Assembly: GCA_011389815.1 (NCBI GenBank)
Contig: JAABTP010000032.1
Location: 1-32,352 of the forward strand
Length of the DNA stretch: 32,352 bases
Direction of reading: 5' to 3'
From: Desulfobulbaceae bacterium
GTDB lineage: Bacteria; Desulfobacterota; Desulfobulbia; Desulfobulbales; Desulfobulbaceae
This document shows positions 16,126 to 24,208 of the stretch, piece after piece; positions within the stretch are counted from its first letter, which is position 1; every line of letters starts with the position of its first letter. The notes under the pieces were generated by a model. That model saw nothing but the letters and a program-made list of their open reading frames with translations, searched no databases and was not told where the DNA came from. The translations under genes were made by a program, and so were the position numbers.

Positions 16126-16200
16126 CAGGCAGAACCCGTCATGTAGCAGGAAAAAGTCATTCTGTAGCGGGAGAAAATGGCTCTGTAGCACTGCAACGCC
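16018..16200. repeat. Degenerate 21-bp tandem repeat array (about nine units)
   Basis: Units start at 16018, 16038, 16059, 16080, 16100, 16121, 16142, 16163 and 16184. Each begins with a conserved half close to TGTARCRGGARAAA (R is A or G) and ends with 7-8 bases that differ between copies. The period is 21 bases except in the first and fourth copies, which have 20. It fills much of the 500-base gap between the HigA-like gene and the methyltransferase. Because 21 is a multiple of three, it can encode seven-residue repeats on both strands. The conserved-plus-variable layout is unlike a CRISPR array, which has longer repeats and spacers. The rest of the gap (15859-16017 and 16201-16331) shows no supported gene. 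Confidence 0.7.
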
Positions 16201-16331
16201 ATTTTCTCCGCCTGCACTTACTCATCTTCCGGGGAATCTGTTCCTTCAACCCGGCGCAGGATAACACCATGCCTGTGATGCCCAGGAGCTGCAAAGCCGG
16301 AGCGGAATCAAAAGCTCTTCACATCAACAGA

Positions 16332-16658
16332 TCAAGCCGTTGCAAGGTCATGCGGCCCAGCTTGAGTTAACCGAGCCTTCACTTCTTTTTTGATTTTACT
16401 CCCCACCTTGCTTTTGGCTATTTTCATATTGTAACGTAGCTGTAAACTCAGCCAAAATTCAGGTTCAATAGCAAAGTATCTGCCAAGGCGCAATGCTGTA
16501 TTTGCTGTGATTTCCCGCTTGCCGTGAATAATTTGGCTTATCCGGTTTGCGGGTACATGAAGATCTCTGGCTAGCTGATTTTGCGATATTTCCAGAGGTT
16601 TGAGAAACTCTTCCAGTAAGACATCACCGGGAGTAATTGGAGATAATTTTTTCGGCAT
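16332..16658 (-). CDS. higA: HigA-family antitoxin-like HTH protein without visible toxin
   Basis: This 108-residue protein starts at ATG 16658, which has a strong AGGAGGGG ribosome-binding site; a longer frame to 16706 would only overlap lspA. It opens with SPITPGDVLLEEFLKPLEIS, the signature of the HigA/VapI antitoxins. Then comes the Xre-type helix-turn-helix: QNQLARDLHVPANRISQIIH, with GKREITANTALRLGRYF and EPEFWLSLQ after it. HigA normally neutralises the mRNA-cleaving toxin HigB, encoded just upstream of it. Here the upstream neighbour is lspA, four bases away, and no HigB-like frame is seen on either side. It may act as a stand-alone regulator, a solitary antitoxin or the survivor of a decayed pair. 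It would be transcribed with ileS-lspA. Confidence 0.88.
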   Translation of the reverse strand: MPKKLSPITPGDVLLEEFLKPLEISQNQLARDLHVPANRISQIIHGKREITANTALRLGRYFAIEPEFWLSLQLRYNMKIAKSKVGSKIKKEVKARLTQAGPHDLATA

Positions 16659-16662
16659 CCCT

Positions 16663-17157
16663 TTACCCCTCCTGCTCCACAACTTCCTGTTTCTCCTCCC
16701 CCTCAAAAACCTGCAACAACAAAAAGATGGTCACGCCGACGAAAATCGCTGAATCCGCCACATTAAAGGCGGGCCAATGGTATTTCCCGATATAGAAATC
16801 AAGAAAATCCACCACCGAGCCGTACAGCACCCGATCAATCACATTGCCCACAGCCCCGCCCCCGATAAGGGCGAAGCAGAGGGTGTACCAAGCGTTCTCT
16901 TTTCCCATCTTGCGCTGCATAAGAACAAGTGCCACCAGGGCCACCACCGCAATGCTGATGAAAAAGATCTGCCGCCAGAGCAGCGGCATCCCGGAAAGCA
17001 TCCCAAAGGCGGCCCCGCTGTTGCGAAGAAAGGTCAGGTTGAAAAAGCCTGGAATAACAGCTGTGGAATCATACAGGGCAAAGTTATCCAGAATCGAGAC
17101 CTTGGTCAGCTGGTCGCCAACCACGACCAGCGCCATAATAATAAAAAAACGGATCAT
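16663..17157 (-). CDS. lspA: Lipoprotein signal peptidase (signal peptidase II)
   Basis: This 164-residue inner-membrane aspartyl protease removes signal peptides from prolipoproteins after lipid attachment. It has four hydrophobic segments and all family motifs: GDQLTK near the start, NLTFLRNSGAAFGML, GGGAVGNVIDRV with the first catalytic Asp, VVDFLDFY, and FNVADSAIFVG with the second catalytic Asp. I chose ATG 17157, two bases after the ileS stop (TGATTATG); a longer frame would run back into ileS. The ileS-lspA order is common in bacteria and points to one operon. The charged tail EGEEKQEVVEQE is cytoplasmic and not conserved in the family. Confidence 0.96.
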   Translation of the reverse strand: MIRFFIIMALVVVGDQLTKVSILDNFALYDSTAVIPGFFNLTFLRNSGAAFGMLSGMPLLWRQIFFISIAVVALVALVLMQRKMGKENAWYTLCFALIGGGAVGNVIDRVLYGSVVDFLDFYIGKYHWPAFNVADSAIFVGVTIFLLLQVFEGEEKQEVVEQEG

Positions 17158-17159
17158 AA

Positions 17160-19976
17160 TCAGCCTGCCAGCTCCTTGACCACAGCAAGACAGCGGCTGC
17201 ACAGGGTCGGATGCTCGCTGTCTTCACCTACAGTGGGAGAGATGGTCCAGCAGCGTTCGCATTTATTGCCCGGTGCGGGCCGAACAGCAATCTGCAAGCC
17301 CTTCATTTCTTCGCCAGCAACAAAGCTGGTATCGCCTGCCTCGGTAACGACATGCAAACTGGAGATAATACAGAGTTCCTGCAGCAACGCCAGATTGTCA
17401 TTGAGAAAGGCTGTTGTTTCCGCATCTGCTTGGAGGAGCACCTCCGCATCCAGGGACAGGCCAATGGTCTTATCCCGACGCGCTGCCTCCAGTACCCTGG
17501 TGATCTCGCTGCGCAGATCCAGGAGCTTGCTCCAACGGGCATCCAGCTCCGCATCCTGGACAATATCATCCACCTTGGGGAAGTCAGCAAAAAAGACCGA
17601 TTCCTCAAGAGGTGCCTTCTGGTCCAGGTCATGCAAATGTTCCCAGGCCTCGGCTGCGGTCACGCTGAGGATCGGGGCCATCAGGCGGAGTAGGCCGTCC
17701 AGAATACGGTAAATAACGGTCTGGGCCGCCCGCCGCTCCGGTGCATTCGGGGCGGAACAGTAGAGTCGATCCTTGAGCACGTCCATGTACAGGCTGGAGA
17801 TGGTGGTACCGCAGAAGTTGATCAGGCTGTGGTAGATGGCATGGAACTCATATTCGTCGTAGGCCCGCTCCACTCGCCTGACCAGATCGGCGAATCGGGC
17901 CAGAGCCCATTGGTCTATCTCCTTGAAGTCCTCAGGTCCGACGCTGTCTGTGGCCGGATCAAAATCATTGAGATTAGAGAGGAGAAAACGCAGGGTATTG
18001 CGCAGTTTGCGATAGGCATCCGAGACCCGGCGCAGGATTTCCTCAGAGACCTTGACATCATCCCGGTAATCTTCACTGGCTACCCAGAGACGGAGGATTT
18101 CAGCCCCGAATTTATCAATCATCTCCTGTGGCGCAATCACGTTACCGATGGATTTTGACATCTTTTTGCCCTTGCCGTCTACCACATAACCGTGTGTAAG
18201 TACGCCCTTAAACGGTGCCTGGTCACGGGTGCCCACAGAGGTCAGCAGGGAGGACTGGAACCAGCCCCGGTGCTGGTCGCTGCCTTCCAGATAGAGATCT
18301 GCCGGAGAGCGCAGTTCGTCCCGGGCCTCCATAACCGCCGCATGGCTGACCCCGGAATCAAACCAGACATCCAGGATATCGGTCTCTTTCTCAAAATGGG
18401 TTGAGCCGCAGGAGCATTGTACCTCGTCCGGGAGAAAGTCCGCTGCCTCATGCTTGAACCAGGTATCAGCTCCTTCTTGTTCAAACATGGCCTCAATATT
18501 TTCACAGACCGCAGCATCCTTGAGAATCTCGCCGCAATCCGCGCAGGTCAGCACGGTAAGCGGGACACCCCAGGAACGCTGGCGCGAGACACACCAGTCC
18601 GGTCGGCCTTCCACCATGCCGTAGATGCGCTGCTGGCCCCAGGCCGGGGTCCATTTGACCTCCTTGATGGCCTGCAGGGCCTTGTCGCGCAGGTCATTAT
18701 TCTTCATGGAGATGAACCACTGCTTGGTGGCTCGGTAGATCACCGGTTTTTTACAACGCCAGCAATGGGGATAGGAATGGTTGATCTCGCTCTCCTTGAC
18801 CAGGGAGCCGTCTGCGGCCATATCATCATTGATCTCCCGGTTGACCGCCGGGACCTGACGACCTGCATATTTTCCGGCTTCTTCTGTGTATTCTCCTGCG
18901 TCATTCAGGGGCGAAAGCACCTCCAGATCGTAGCGCAGACCAGTGATATAGTCGTCTGCACCATGTCCAGGCGCAGTGTGGACACAACCGGTACCAGCCT
19001 CAGTGGTGACATAGTCGGCCAGCACCATCAGGGAATCACGATTCAGGAAAGGGTGGCGACATTTCTTGCCTTCCAGCCCCTTGGCAGAAAAAGTAGCCAG
19101 GATCTTGTAGTCGCTGATTCCGAAGTCCTCAAAGCATTTTTCTACCAGTTCCTGGGCCAGGATCCAGACTTCATCCTTGACCGCAACAGCGGCATAGACA
19201 AAATCAGGGTGGAAAGCTACACCGGTATTTGCGGGCAGGGTCCAGGGAGTGGTGGTCCAGATCAGTACCTTGAGGTTTTCCAGGCCTGCAAGTTCAGGCA
19301 CTACCTCTTTCAGCTCCTCTGGATCCTCAGCCACGGAAAATTTGACATAAATAGATGGTGAGGTATGATCGTAATATTCAACCTCAGCCTCGGCCAGGGC
19401 CGTGCGGCAGGTGGAGCACCAGTAGACCGGCTTTTTGGAGCGCACCACCCCGTCGGAGAGCAGGAAGCGATTGAACTCCCGAGCAATGGCGGCCTCGTAG
19501 TCGTAATTTATGGTGAGATAGGGATTATCCCAATCGCCCAAGACCCCTAAACGGCGAAACTGCTCTTTCTGGGTCTTGATCCATTTTTCAGCATATTTGC
19601 GGCAGGCCCCGCGCTTTGCCAACACTGGGATGGTTTCTTTTTTCTTGCCCAGCTCCTTGTCTACATTATGCTCAATGGGCAGACCGTGGCAGTCCCAGCC
19701 CGGAATATACGGGGCCTGGAAACCGGCCAGTCGGCGGGACTTGAGGATAATATCCTTGAGTACCTTATTAAAGGCGGTCCCGAGATGAATATTGCCGTTG
19801 GCATAGGGAGGGCCGTCGTGGAGGATGAACAGGGGCCTGTCCGCTGCTTTTTCCTGAAGCTTCTGATAGAGTTTTTCCTTGTCCCAATGTTTCAGGTATT
19901 GCGGCTCTTTCTGGGTCAGATTGGCCTTCATCTTGAATTTGGTTTTGGGCAGGTTCAGGGTATCCCGGTATTCCAT
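17160..19976 (-). CDS. ileS: Isoleucyl-tRNA synthetase
   Basis: This 938-residue class I aminoacyl-tRNA synthetase charges tRNA-Ile in the cytoplasm. PPYANGNIHLGTAFNKVLKD (about residues 56-75) contains the HIGH-type signature, here HLGT. KMSKSIGNVIAP (about 604-615) is the KMSKS loop. WTTTPWTLPANTG and the downstream GTGCVHTAPGHG region belong to the CP1 editing domain that removes mischarged valine. The C-terminus carries a zinc-binding pattern (CERCW...CSRC), as in the bacterial, E. coli-like form. The length matches the usual ~930-940. It is followed by lspA with two bases between stop and start. No T-box leader is apparent upstream. Confidence 0.98.
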   Translation of the reverse strand: MEYRDTLNLPKTKFKMKANLTQKEPQYLKHWDKEKLYQKLQEKAADRPLFILHDGPPYANGNIHLGTAFNKVLKDIILKSRRLAGFQAPYIPGWDCHGLPIEHNVDKELGKKKETIPVLAKRGACRKYAEKWIKTQKEQFRRLGVLGDWDNPYLTINYDYEAAIAREFNRFLLSDGVVRSKKPVYWCSTCRTALAEAEVEYYDHTSPSIYVKFSVAEDPEELKEVVPELAGLENLKVLIWTTTPWTLPANTGVAFHPDFVYAAVAVKDEVWILAQELVEKCFEDFGISDYKILATFSAKGLEGKKCRHPFLNRDSLMVLADYVTTEAGTGCVHTAPGHGADDYITGLRYDLEVLSPLNDAGEYTEEAGKYAGRQVPAVNREINDDMAADGSLVKESEINHSYPHCWRCKKPVIYRATKQWFISMKNNDLRDKALQAIKEVKWTPAWGQQRIYGMVEGRPDWCVSRQRSWGVPLTVLTCADCGEILKDAAVCENIEAMFEQEGADTWFKHEAADFLPDEVQCSCGSTHFEKETDILDVWFDSGVSHAAVMEARDELRSPADLYLEGSDQHRGWFQSSLLTSVGTRDQAPFKGVLTHGYVVDGKGKKMSKSIGNVIAPQEMIDKFGAEILRLWVASEDYRDDVKVSEEILRRVSDAYRKLRNTLRFLLSNLNDFDPATDSVGPEDFKEIDQWALARFADLVRRVERAYDEYEFHAIYHSLINFCGTTISSLYMDVLKDRLYCSAPNAPERRAAQTVIYRILDGLLRLMAPILSVTAAEAWEHLHDLDQKAPLEESVFFADFPKVDDIVQDAELDARWSKLLDLRSEITRVLEAARRDKTIGLSLDAEVLLQADAETTAFLNDNLALLQELCIISSLHVVTEAGDTSFVAGEEMKGLQIAVRPAPGNKCERCWTISPTVGEDSEHPTLCSRCLAVVKELAG

Positions 19977-20332
19977 TGTTTTTCTCGTGGATAAAATATG
20001 TTTTTGAGGATTCAGGCGTTGTATATATTATTGTGCATTTGATGCCCGATATACATATGAGGAGTGCGTACTCCGTACTTCTACCTGGACAAGCTCTTCT
20101 TCTTATTGTAATAACAGATCAATGCCTAAAAATATTCAGCATGCCTTTATCTGGCTCAGGCTGCATCTGCGAAAACAACGATAAAAAATGCAGAATTTTA
20201 CTCCGATCGGGAGAAGATGCAAGGGAAATTGCCTGATTTGTGCTGCCTGTCAGGATAAAACGAGTGTTTCTTCCTCCAGCCTGAAGCGTTGCCCAAGGAA
20301 GTGAACCCGATGGAGAAGTTCTAGGAGAAGCT
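19977..20332. other. Intergenic region between divergent ileS and glycosyltransferase genes
   Basis: This spacer separates the divergent ileS and glycosylation operons and should contain both promoters, but I see no strong -35/-10 pair. GGAGT-GCGT-ACTCC at 20061-20074 is a small perfect inverted repeat that might be an operator. An 86-residue frame covers part of it, but its composition and the lack of family features give no support as a gene. Confidence 0.4.
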
Positions 20333-20380
20333 ATGAGAACGGTGAAAATAATGATGGAGCAACTGTGTGCAAGTAATTAG
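20333..20380 (+). CDS. Possible 15-residue leader ORF overlapping the next start
   Basis: The ATG at 20333 has a strong AGGAG ribosome-binding site, and the frame ends with TAG at 20378-20380, giving 15 residues (M-R-T-V-K-I-M-M-E-Q-L-C-A-S-N). Its end overlaps the GTG start of the large membrane protein at 20367 by 14 bases in another frame. Such an arrangement can couple translation of the second gene to the first. It may equally be chance; no homolog is known to me. Confidence 0.3.
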   Translation: MRTVKIMMEQLCASN

Positions 20381-22727
20381 TAATTTTATTAATCAATGGC
20401 TTGGTACAGCCCTGCCGCAACTTTTTCTCCTTTTTCTCGGCATTCTGCTGGTTATTCTGGTGGTCACCGCCCTTTGGGATCGGCGGATCAATCGCCTGGG
20501 TGGGATTTTCGGTCTTTTGATCGGCCTGTTTATGGCTTCCATTGCCTTGGAGGAAAGCATTGCCGCTTTTATCGGTGGTCTTGATTCAGGGGTGCGTGTC
20601 CGGCTGATCGCTGTTTTGTTCAGTCTGTGTCTCCTCATCCTGACCGGTACAGCCTGGATAAAAACCGGGTTGCAGAAGCGTTATGGACTGACATGGACAG
20701 CAGTGGCACTTATTGTTCTGTTCACGGCCTTATTCCCAGACCTGCTCCGCTCCTTTCCCAGTCTGCTTGGTGTGCATTATGGTATTGCTCTTGCCGGACT
20801 GTTTATCGGCTTTCTTCTCTTGCTGGTCTTTCATTTTTCCATCACCATCTCGGAGTTATACGCAAATCAGCAGACCCTGCTTGAACGCATTAAACAGCTT
20901 GAGCGGCGTGAGGATACAGCTCTGGAGCAGCCGGTAGGCCCGAAAGACCCGGTAAAAGTGGAGCAAAAAGGTCTACATGGTTTGTTAAGCCTGCTTGGGA
21001 AAAAGCTGAAAAAGCTGTCTGTCAGCCTGATTCGTCGCCCGGAACGGGGAACCAGTCTGGGTGCGCCACTGATTATTCTGGTCGCAGTATGCTCTGTCTT
21101 TCTGGTTGGGATATCCACTCCCCAGGTTATGGTCGGCGACGAAGTGACCCATTATTATATGCTCAAGACGCAGGCCGATGTTCTGCCGCAACCGAATTTT
21201 ATCGCCGAAATTCCTACAGGCTGGGGGGAAACAGAGGTGCGGCGTTACCCCCATTCCTTTGGCTGGCATTATCTGGGGGCTGTGATCTACAAGCTCACTG
21301 GCGGCTCGTTTGCCGCTATCCAGCTTTATCAGGCCCTTTTTCTGGCCCAGTTCCTCGGTGTTGCCTATTTATTGGCCCGGAGCCGACGGGGCGTGCAAAC
21401 CCGATCTGCTTTGCCGTATCTCCTCATCTTAACAACAGTACCAATGACCTTGATCTTTTCCGTGACTTTTTATCAGGATATACCAATGACGGCCCAGGTG
21501 CTGACCGCCTTTTACCTGCTTCGGCAGAATCGTTGGCTGTTGGCGACTTTTTTTCTCGGTTTTGCTCTGGCGATGAAGGTCACGGCTGTTCTCTTTTTTC
21601 CGGCCTTTTTTATCTGCTTGCTCATATGGACTGCGGGACGTTGTCATTTGAGAAAAACCGTATTGATTTGTTGCTGCTCGCTGCTGGTTATTTCTTCGTG
21701 TACCTGGGGACTGGGCAGGGCTATTAACGTCTATGCCGGGGCATCGTTCTATCCGCTTGAAAAACTCTATCAAATAGTGCATATCGTTCAGGAGAAGATC
21801 AATCCAGTGCCGCAGAAGAAGAGGAGGGGGAAACAGCTTTCCGCTGTCAAGCAACAGGACCGGCAGCCAAACCAGGACCACGAACCAGTTGGAAACACAA
21901 CAGAAGATCAGGCAAAGGTTATTTCGGAACAACAGGCTTCTATTATTGCGAATCACCCTGGTGATCTGCGTATAAAGGCGAATTATTTTGTCTACGGCGG
22001 GCTGTTGCTCTGGCTTTTGATTATAGTCGGGGGTGCTGGTGCTCTTCTGTCTTTATTGCACCGGAGAGGTAAGGGGAGTCAACAACCTGTTCAGGAAAAG
22101 GCATATTGGTTATGGGGTACAGGGCTGTCTTATACCTTGCTGGTTGCGCTACTTCTTAAGAGCACACCTGATGCCCGTTTTTTTCTGCCCGGACTTCCTT
22201 TTCTCCTCCTGCCAATTGCGGAACAGACTGTGTGTCTGCCGCGTCCCAAATGGGTGATCTCATTACTTGCCAGTTTGGCACTCCTTCAGGGCGGGTATGT
22301 TCTGTCTAAAACCTATAAATTACGGCAGGTCAGCCCGGAGCTGAAAGAGGGGATATCCTGGCTCCAAAAGCATCCTCCGTACCCTGCCAAGGTTTTCATG
22401 TATCCAGAAGGGAATTATCGACTTTTTCCTGTCCCCCATGAATGGTATATGAATTACCATCTTCGGGAATTCTGGCGGGCAGATAATGATCTGCGGAGAG
22501 CTATTCTGCGTAATTTCAATATAGGTGCAGTGGTAATCAAAAAACATCTTATTGCCCCTGTTGATCAGGAGATTACCAACCTTGGCGTGTATCCGGATTA
22601 TTTTGTCCAGGAAATAGAGCAGGATGATCGCTTTCATACAGTCTTTGAGAACAAGGCTCTTCGTATTATTCGTGTTGTGCAGGTTCCCGGTGTCAATGAG
22701 CCTTCACAGAAACCTCTGAATTATTGA
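20367..22727 (+). CDS. DUF2304 domain fused to membrane glycosyltransferase (GT39-like)
   Basis: A 786-residue inner-membrane protein with two joined parts. Residues ~1-180 repeat a small integral-membrane layout and end in FHFSITISELYANQQTLLER, which matches the end of DUF2304 proteins; these are usually separate and sit next to polyprenyl-phosphate sugar transferases. A basic hydrophilic linker follows (185-225). From ~230 on there is a PMT/ArnT-type glycosyltransferase. MVGDEVTHYYML (about 254-265) holds the acidic pair in the first periplasmic loop that binds the lipid-linked donor, and about ten further membrane segments follow. A polar, Lys/Gln-rich loop lies at ~485-535. The start GTG 20367 has GGAG seven bases upstream. 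It probably transfers a sugar from a polyprenyl phosphate; donor and acceptor are unknown. Confidence 0.72.
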   Translation: MQVISNFINQWLGTALPQLFLLFLGILLVILVVTALWDRRINRLGGIFGLLIGLFMASIALEESIAAFIGGLDSGVRVRLIAVLFSLCLLILTGTAWIKTGLQKRYGLTWTAVALIVLFTALFPDLLRSFPSLLGVHYGIALAGLFIGFLLLLVFHFSITISELYANQQTLLERIKQLERREDTALEQPVGPKDPVKVEQKGLHGLLSLLGKKLKKLSVSLIRRPERGTSLGAPLIILVAVCSVFLVGISTPQVMVGDEVTHYYMLKTQADVLPQPNFIAEIPTGWGETEVRRYPHSFGWHYLGAVIYKLTGGSFAAIQLYQALFLAQFLGVAYLLARSRRGVQTRSALPYLLILTTVPMTLIFSVTFYQDIPMTAQVLTAFYLLRQNRWLLATFFLGFALAMKVTAVLFFPAFFICLLIWTAGRCHLRKTVLICCCSLLVISSCTWGLGRAINVYAGASFYPLEKLYQIVHIVQEKINPVPQKKRRGKQLSAVKQQDRQPNQDHEPVGNTTEDQAKVISEQQASIIANHPGDLRIKANYFVYGGLLLWLLIIVGGAGALLSLLHRRGKGSQQPVQEKAYWLWGTGLSYTLLVALLLKSTPDARFFLPGLPFLLLPIAEQTVCLPRPKWVISLLASLALLQGGYVLSKTYKLRQVSPELKEGISWLQKHPPYPAKVFMYPEGNYRLFPVPHEWYMNYHLREFWRADNDLRRAILRNFNIGAVVIKKHLIAPVDQEITNLGVYPDYFVQEIEQDDRFHTVFENKALRIIRVVQVPGVNEPSQKPLNY

Positions 22728-22742
22728 TTCCTGCGCATCATT

Positions 22743-24173
22743 ATGCCTCATATTATTGATAAAATATATCCGATTTATTTGCTTATTGCCTGTTTTTTTC
22801 TCTTCAAGCTGTCTCACCTCCATATTCCCTATTTCTGGGATGAACTGGGGGTGTACTCTCGGGCCGCACTGTATCTGTTTGATCATGGAATCAGCATGCT
22901 TCCAGATGCCATGCCGCCGGAACTCTCCAGGGGGCATCCGCTTTTATGCGCAGTATTCTTTGCATTCGGCTACAAACTGTTCGGCCCTCAGGTCTGGGCC
23001 GGGCACTTAACAGCCCTGCTGTTGAGTTGTGCTCTGCTTTATCTTCTCTATAAATTTACACGGGACGTTTTTGATCGCAAAACAGCGTTACTTGCCTCAG
23101 CCCTGCTCGCTGTTCAACCTGTTTTTATTGCCCAGTCCAGCATGGTATTACCTGAGGTTATGTTGGCATTTTTTTGCACCGCATCGCTCTATGCCTATTT
23201 CAAGGGGCGCTTTGTCTGGCTCGCCCTTTTTTCCACCCTGGCGATTCTGACCAAAGAAACCGCAATTATCCTTCCTTGTTGTTTTGGGCTGCCTGTTGTG
23301 TTAACCATGCTGCATAATGGAATAAACAAGAAACGTCTTTTAGAGTTTTTTTTGGTCTGCATGCCGCTGTTTGCTTGGGGGATTTTTCTTTTGATGCAGA
23401 AGATCCAGAATGGCTGGTTCTTCTTTCCTCTCCATACAGGGTATATTTCTTTTTCCCGTTCCGATATATTAGCACGGCTTGGGTATTATCTGAGCTTTTT
23501 ATTGAAAGGACAAGGGCGATATGTCTGGACTATACTGATCCTGGCGGTATCTATTCTGTTTTTATTAAAAAAAAGAACGACCTTGTTTTCCAGATCGTTT
23601 ATCAGCGAAGTTTTACCTGGAAGAGAATGGAGACCAGTACATATTTTGATTTTGTATATTGTTGTTTCTCTGTTCGTATCTACATTGAACTTCCATCTGG
23701 CTCGGTACATCCTTCTGATATTGCCTGCACTCTGTATGCTGATTGCTGCCCAATTCGTATATTTTGTTGAGAACCTCAATAGACCTGTTGGAAAGTACCT
23801 GCTTTTTCCCTTTTTTCTTGTTCCCCTGCTTTATTACCGAGGTCATATCTTTAACGTTGATGCTGATATGGGATATCTGGAATTCGTTGAGGCGCAACAG
23901 GAGATCACCGCCCACCTTGATGAAATTGCCGGGGAGGATGCTGTCTTAGCTGCCGAATTTCCAGTTATTCATGGGCTTATTGACCGAAGAGCCGGGTACT
24001 CAATAAGAGAATATAATGTGGCAGGCAGCGGCAAAAAGGCAGTTGAAGCAGATTACCGTATTTTTTCATCACCCGGCAACCTTGACCAATCTGAGCCTGA
24101 TGTAACAAAGTATGTACTGCTGCAAAAAAATATTTCGCCATTGGCTAAGATATTTCTTTATAAGAAAAAGTAA
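22743..24173 (+). CDS. GT39-type integral-membrane glycosyltransferase
   Basis: This 476-residue protein has many hydrophobic segments and the dolichyl-phosphate-mannose mannosyltransferase layout. The first helix is followed by FWDELGVYSRAA (W32-D33-E34), the acidic pair that coordinates the lipid-phosphate donor. SRGHPLLCAVFFAFGYKLFG and SSMVLPEVMLAFFCTASLY follow, then LAILTKETAIILP, the family's conserved K-E segment. It lies 15 bases after the DUF2304 fusion and 35 bases before a GT2 gene, so the three probably form one glycosylation pathway. The donor is likely a polyprenyl-phosphate sugar made by the GT2 enzyme. The acceptor (protein, lipid A or polysaccharide) is not evident. No clear Shine-Dalgarno precedes ATG 22743; translation may be coupled to the gene before. 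Confidence 0.82.
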   Translation: MPHIIDKIYPIYLLIACFFLFKLSHLHIPYFWDELGVYSRAALYLFDHGISMLPDAMPPELSRGHPLLCAVFFAFGYKLFGPQVWAGHLTALLLSCALLYLLYKFTRDVFDRKTALLASALLAVQPVFIAQSSMVLPEVMLAFFCTASLYAYFKGRFVWLALFSTLAILTKETAIILPCCFGLPVVLTMLHNGINKKRLLEFFLVCMPLFAWGIFLLMQKIQNGWFFFPLHTGYISFSRSDILARLGYYLSFLLKGQGRYVWTILILAVSILFLLKKRTTLFSRSFISEVLPGREWRPVHILILYIVVSLFVSTLNFHLARYILLILPALCMLIAAQFVYFVENLNRPVGKYLLFPFFLVPLLYYRGHIFNVDADMGYLEFVEAQQEITAHLDEIAGEDAVLAAEFPVIHGLIDRRAGYSIREYNVAGSGKKAVEADYRIFSSPGNLDQSEPDVTKYVLLQKNISPLAKIFLYKKK

Positions 24174-24208
24174 GCTTGAAACCAGCACCGGCATTGTAAA
24201 GGAGAAAA

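Noticed and set aside
16018-16200. CRISPR array
   Set aside because: Repeats are only ~14 conserved bases with ~7 variable ones, are imperfect, and there is no cas gene in the window.
16777-17712. A 311-residue plus-strand frame across lspA and the end of ileS
   Set aside because: It crosses two well-supported minus-strand genes and has a random-looking composition rich in Arg, Ser and Pro.
18417-19361. A 314-residue plus-strand frame opposite ileS
   Set aside because: Antisense shadow of a high-confidence synthetase gene, with no recognisable domain.
20233-20330. Possible riboswitch in front of the glycosyltransferase operon
   Set aside because: The stretch has some short complementary segments, but I could not match the conserved core of any known riboswitch class.
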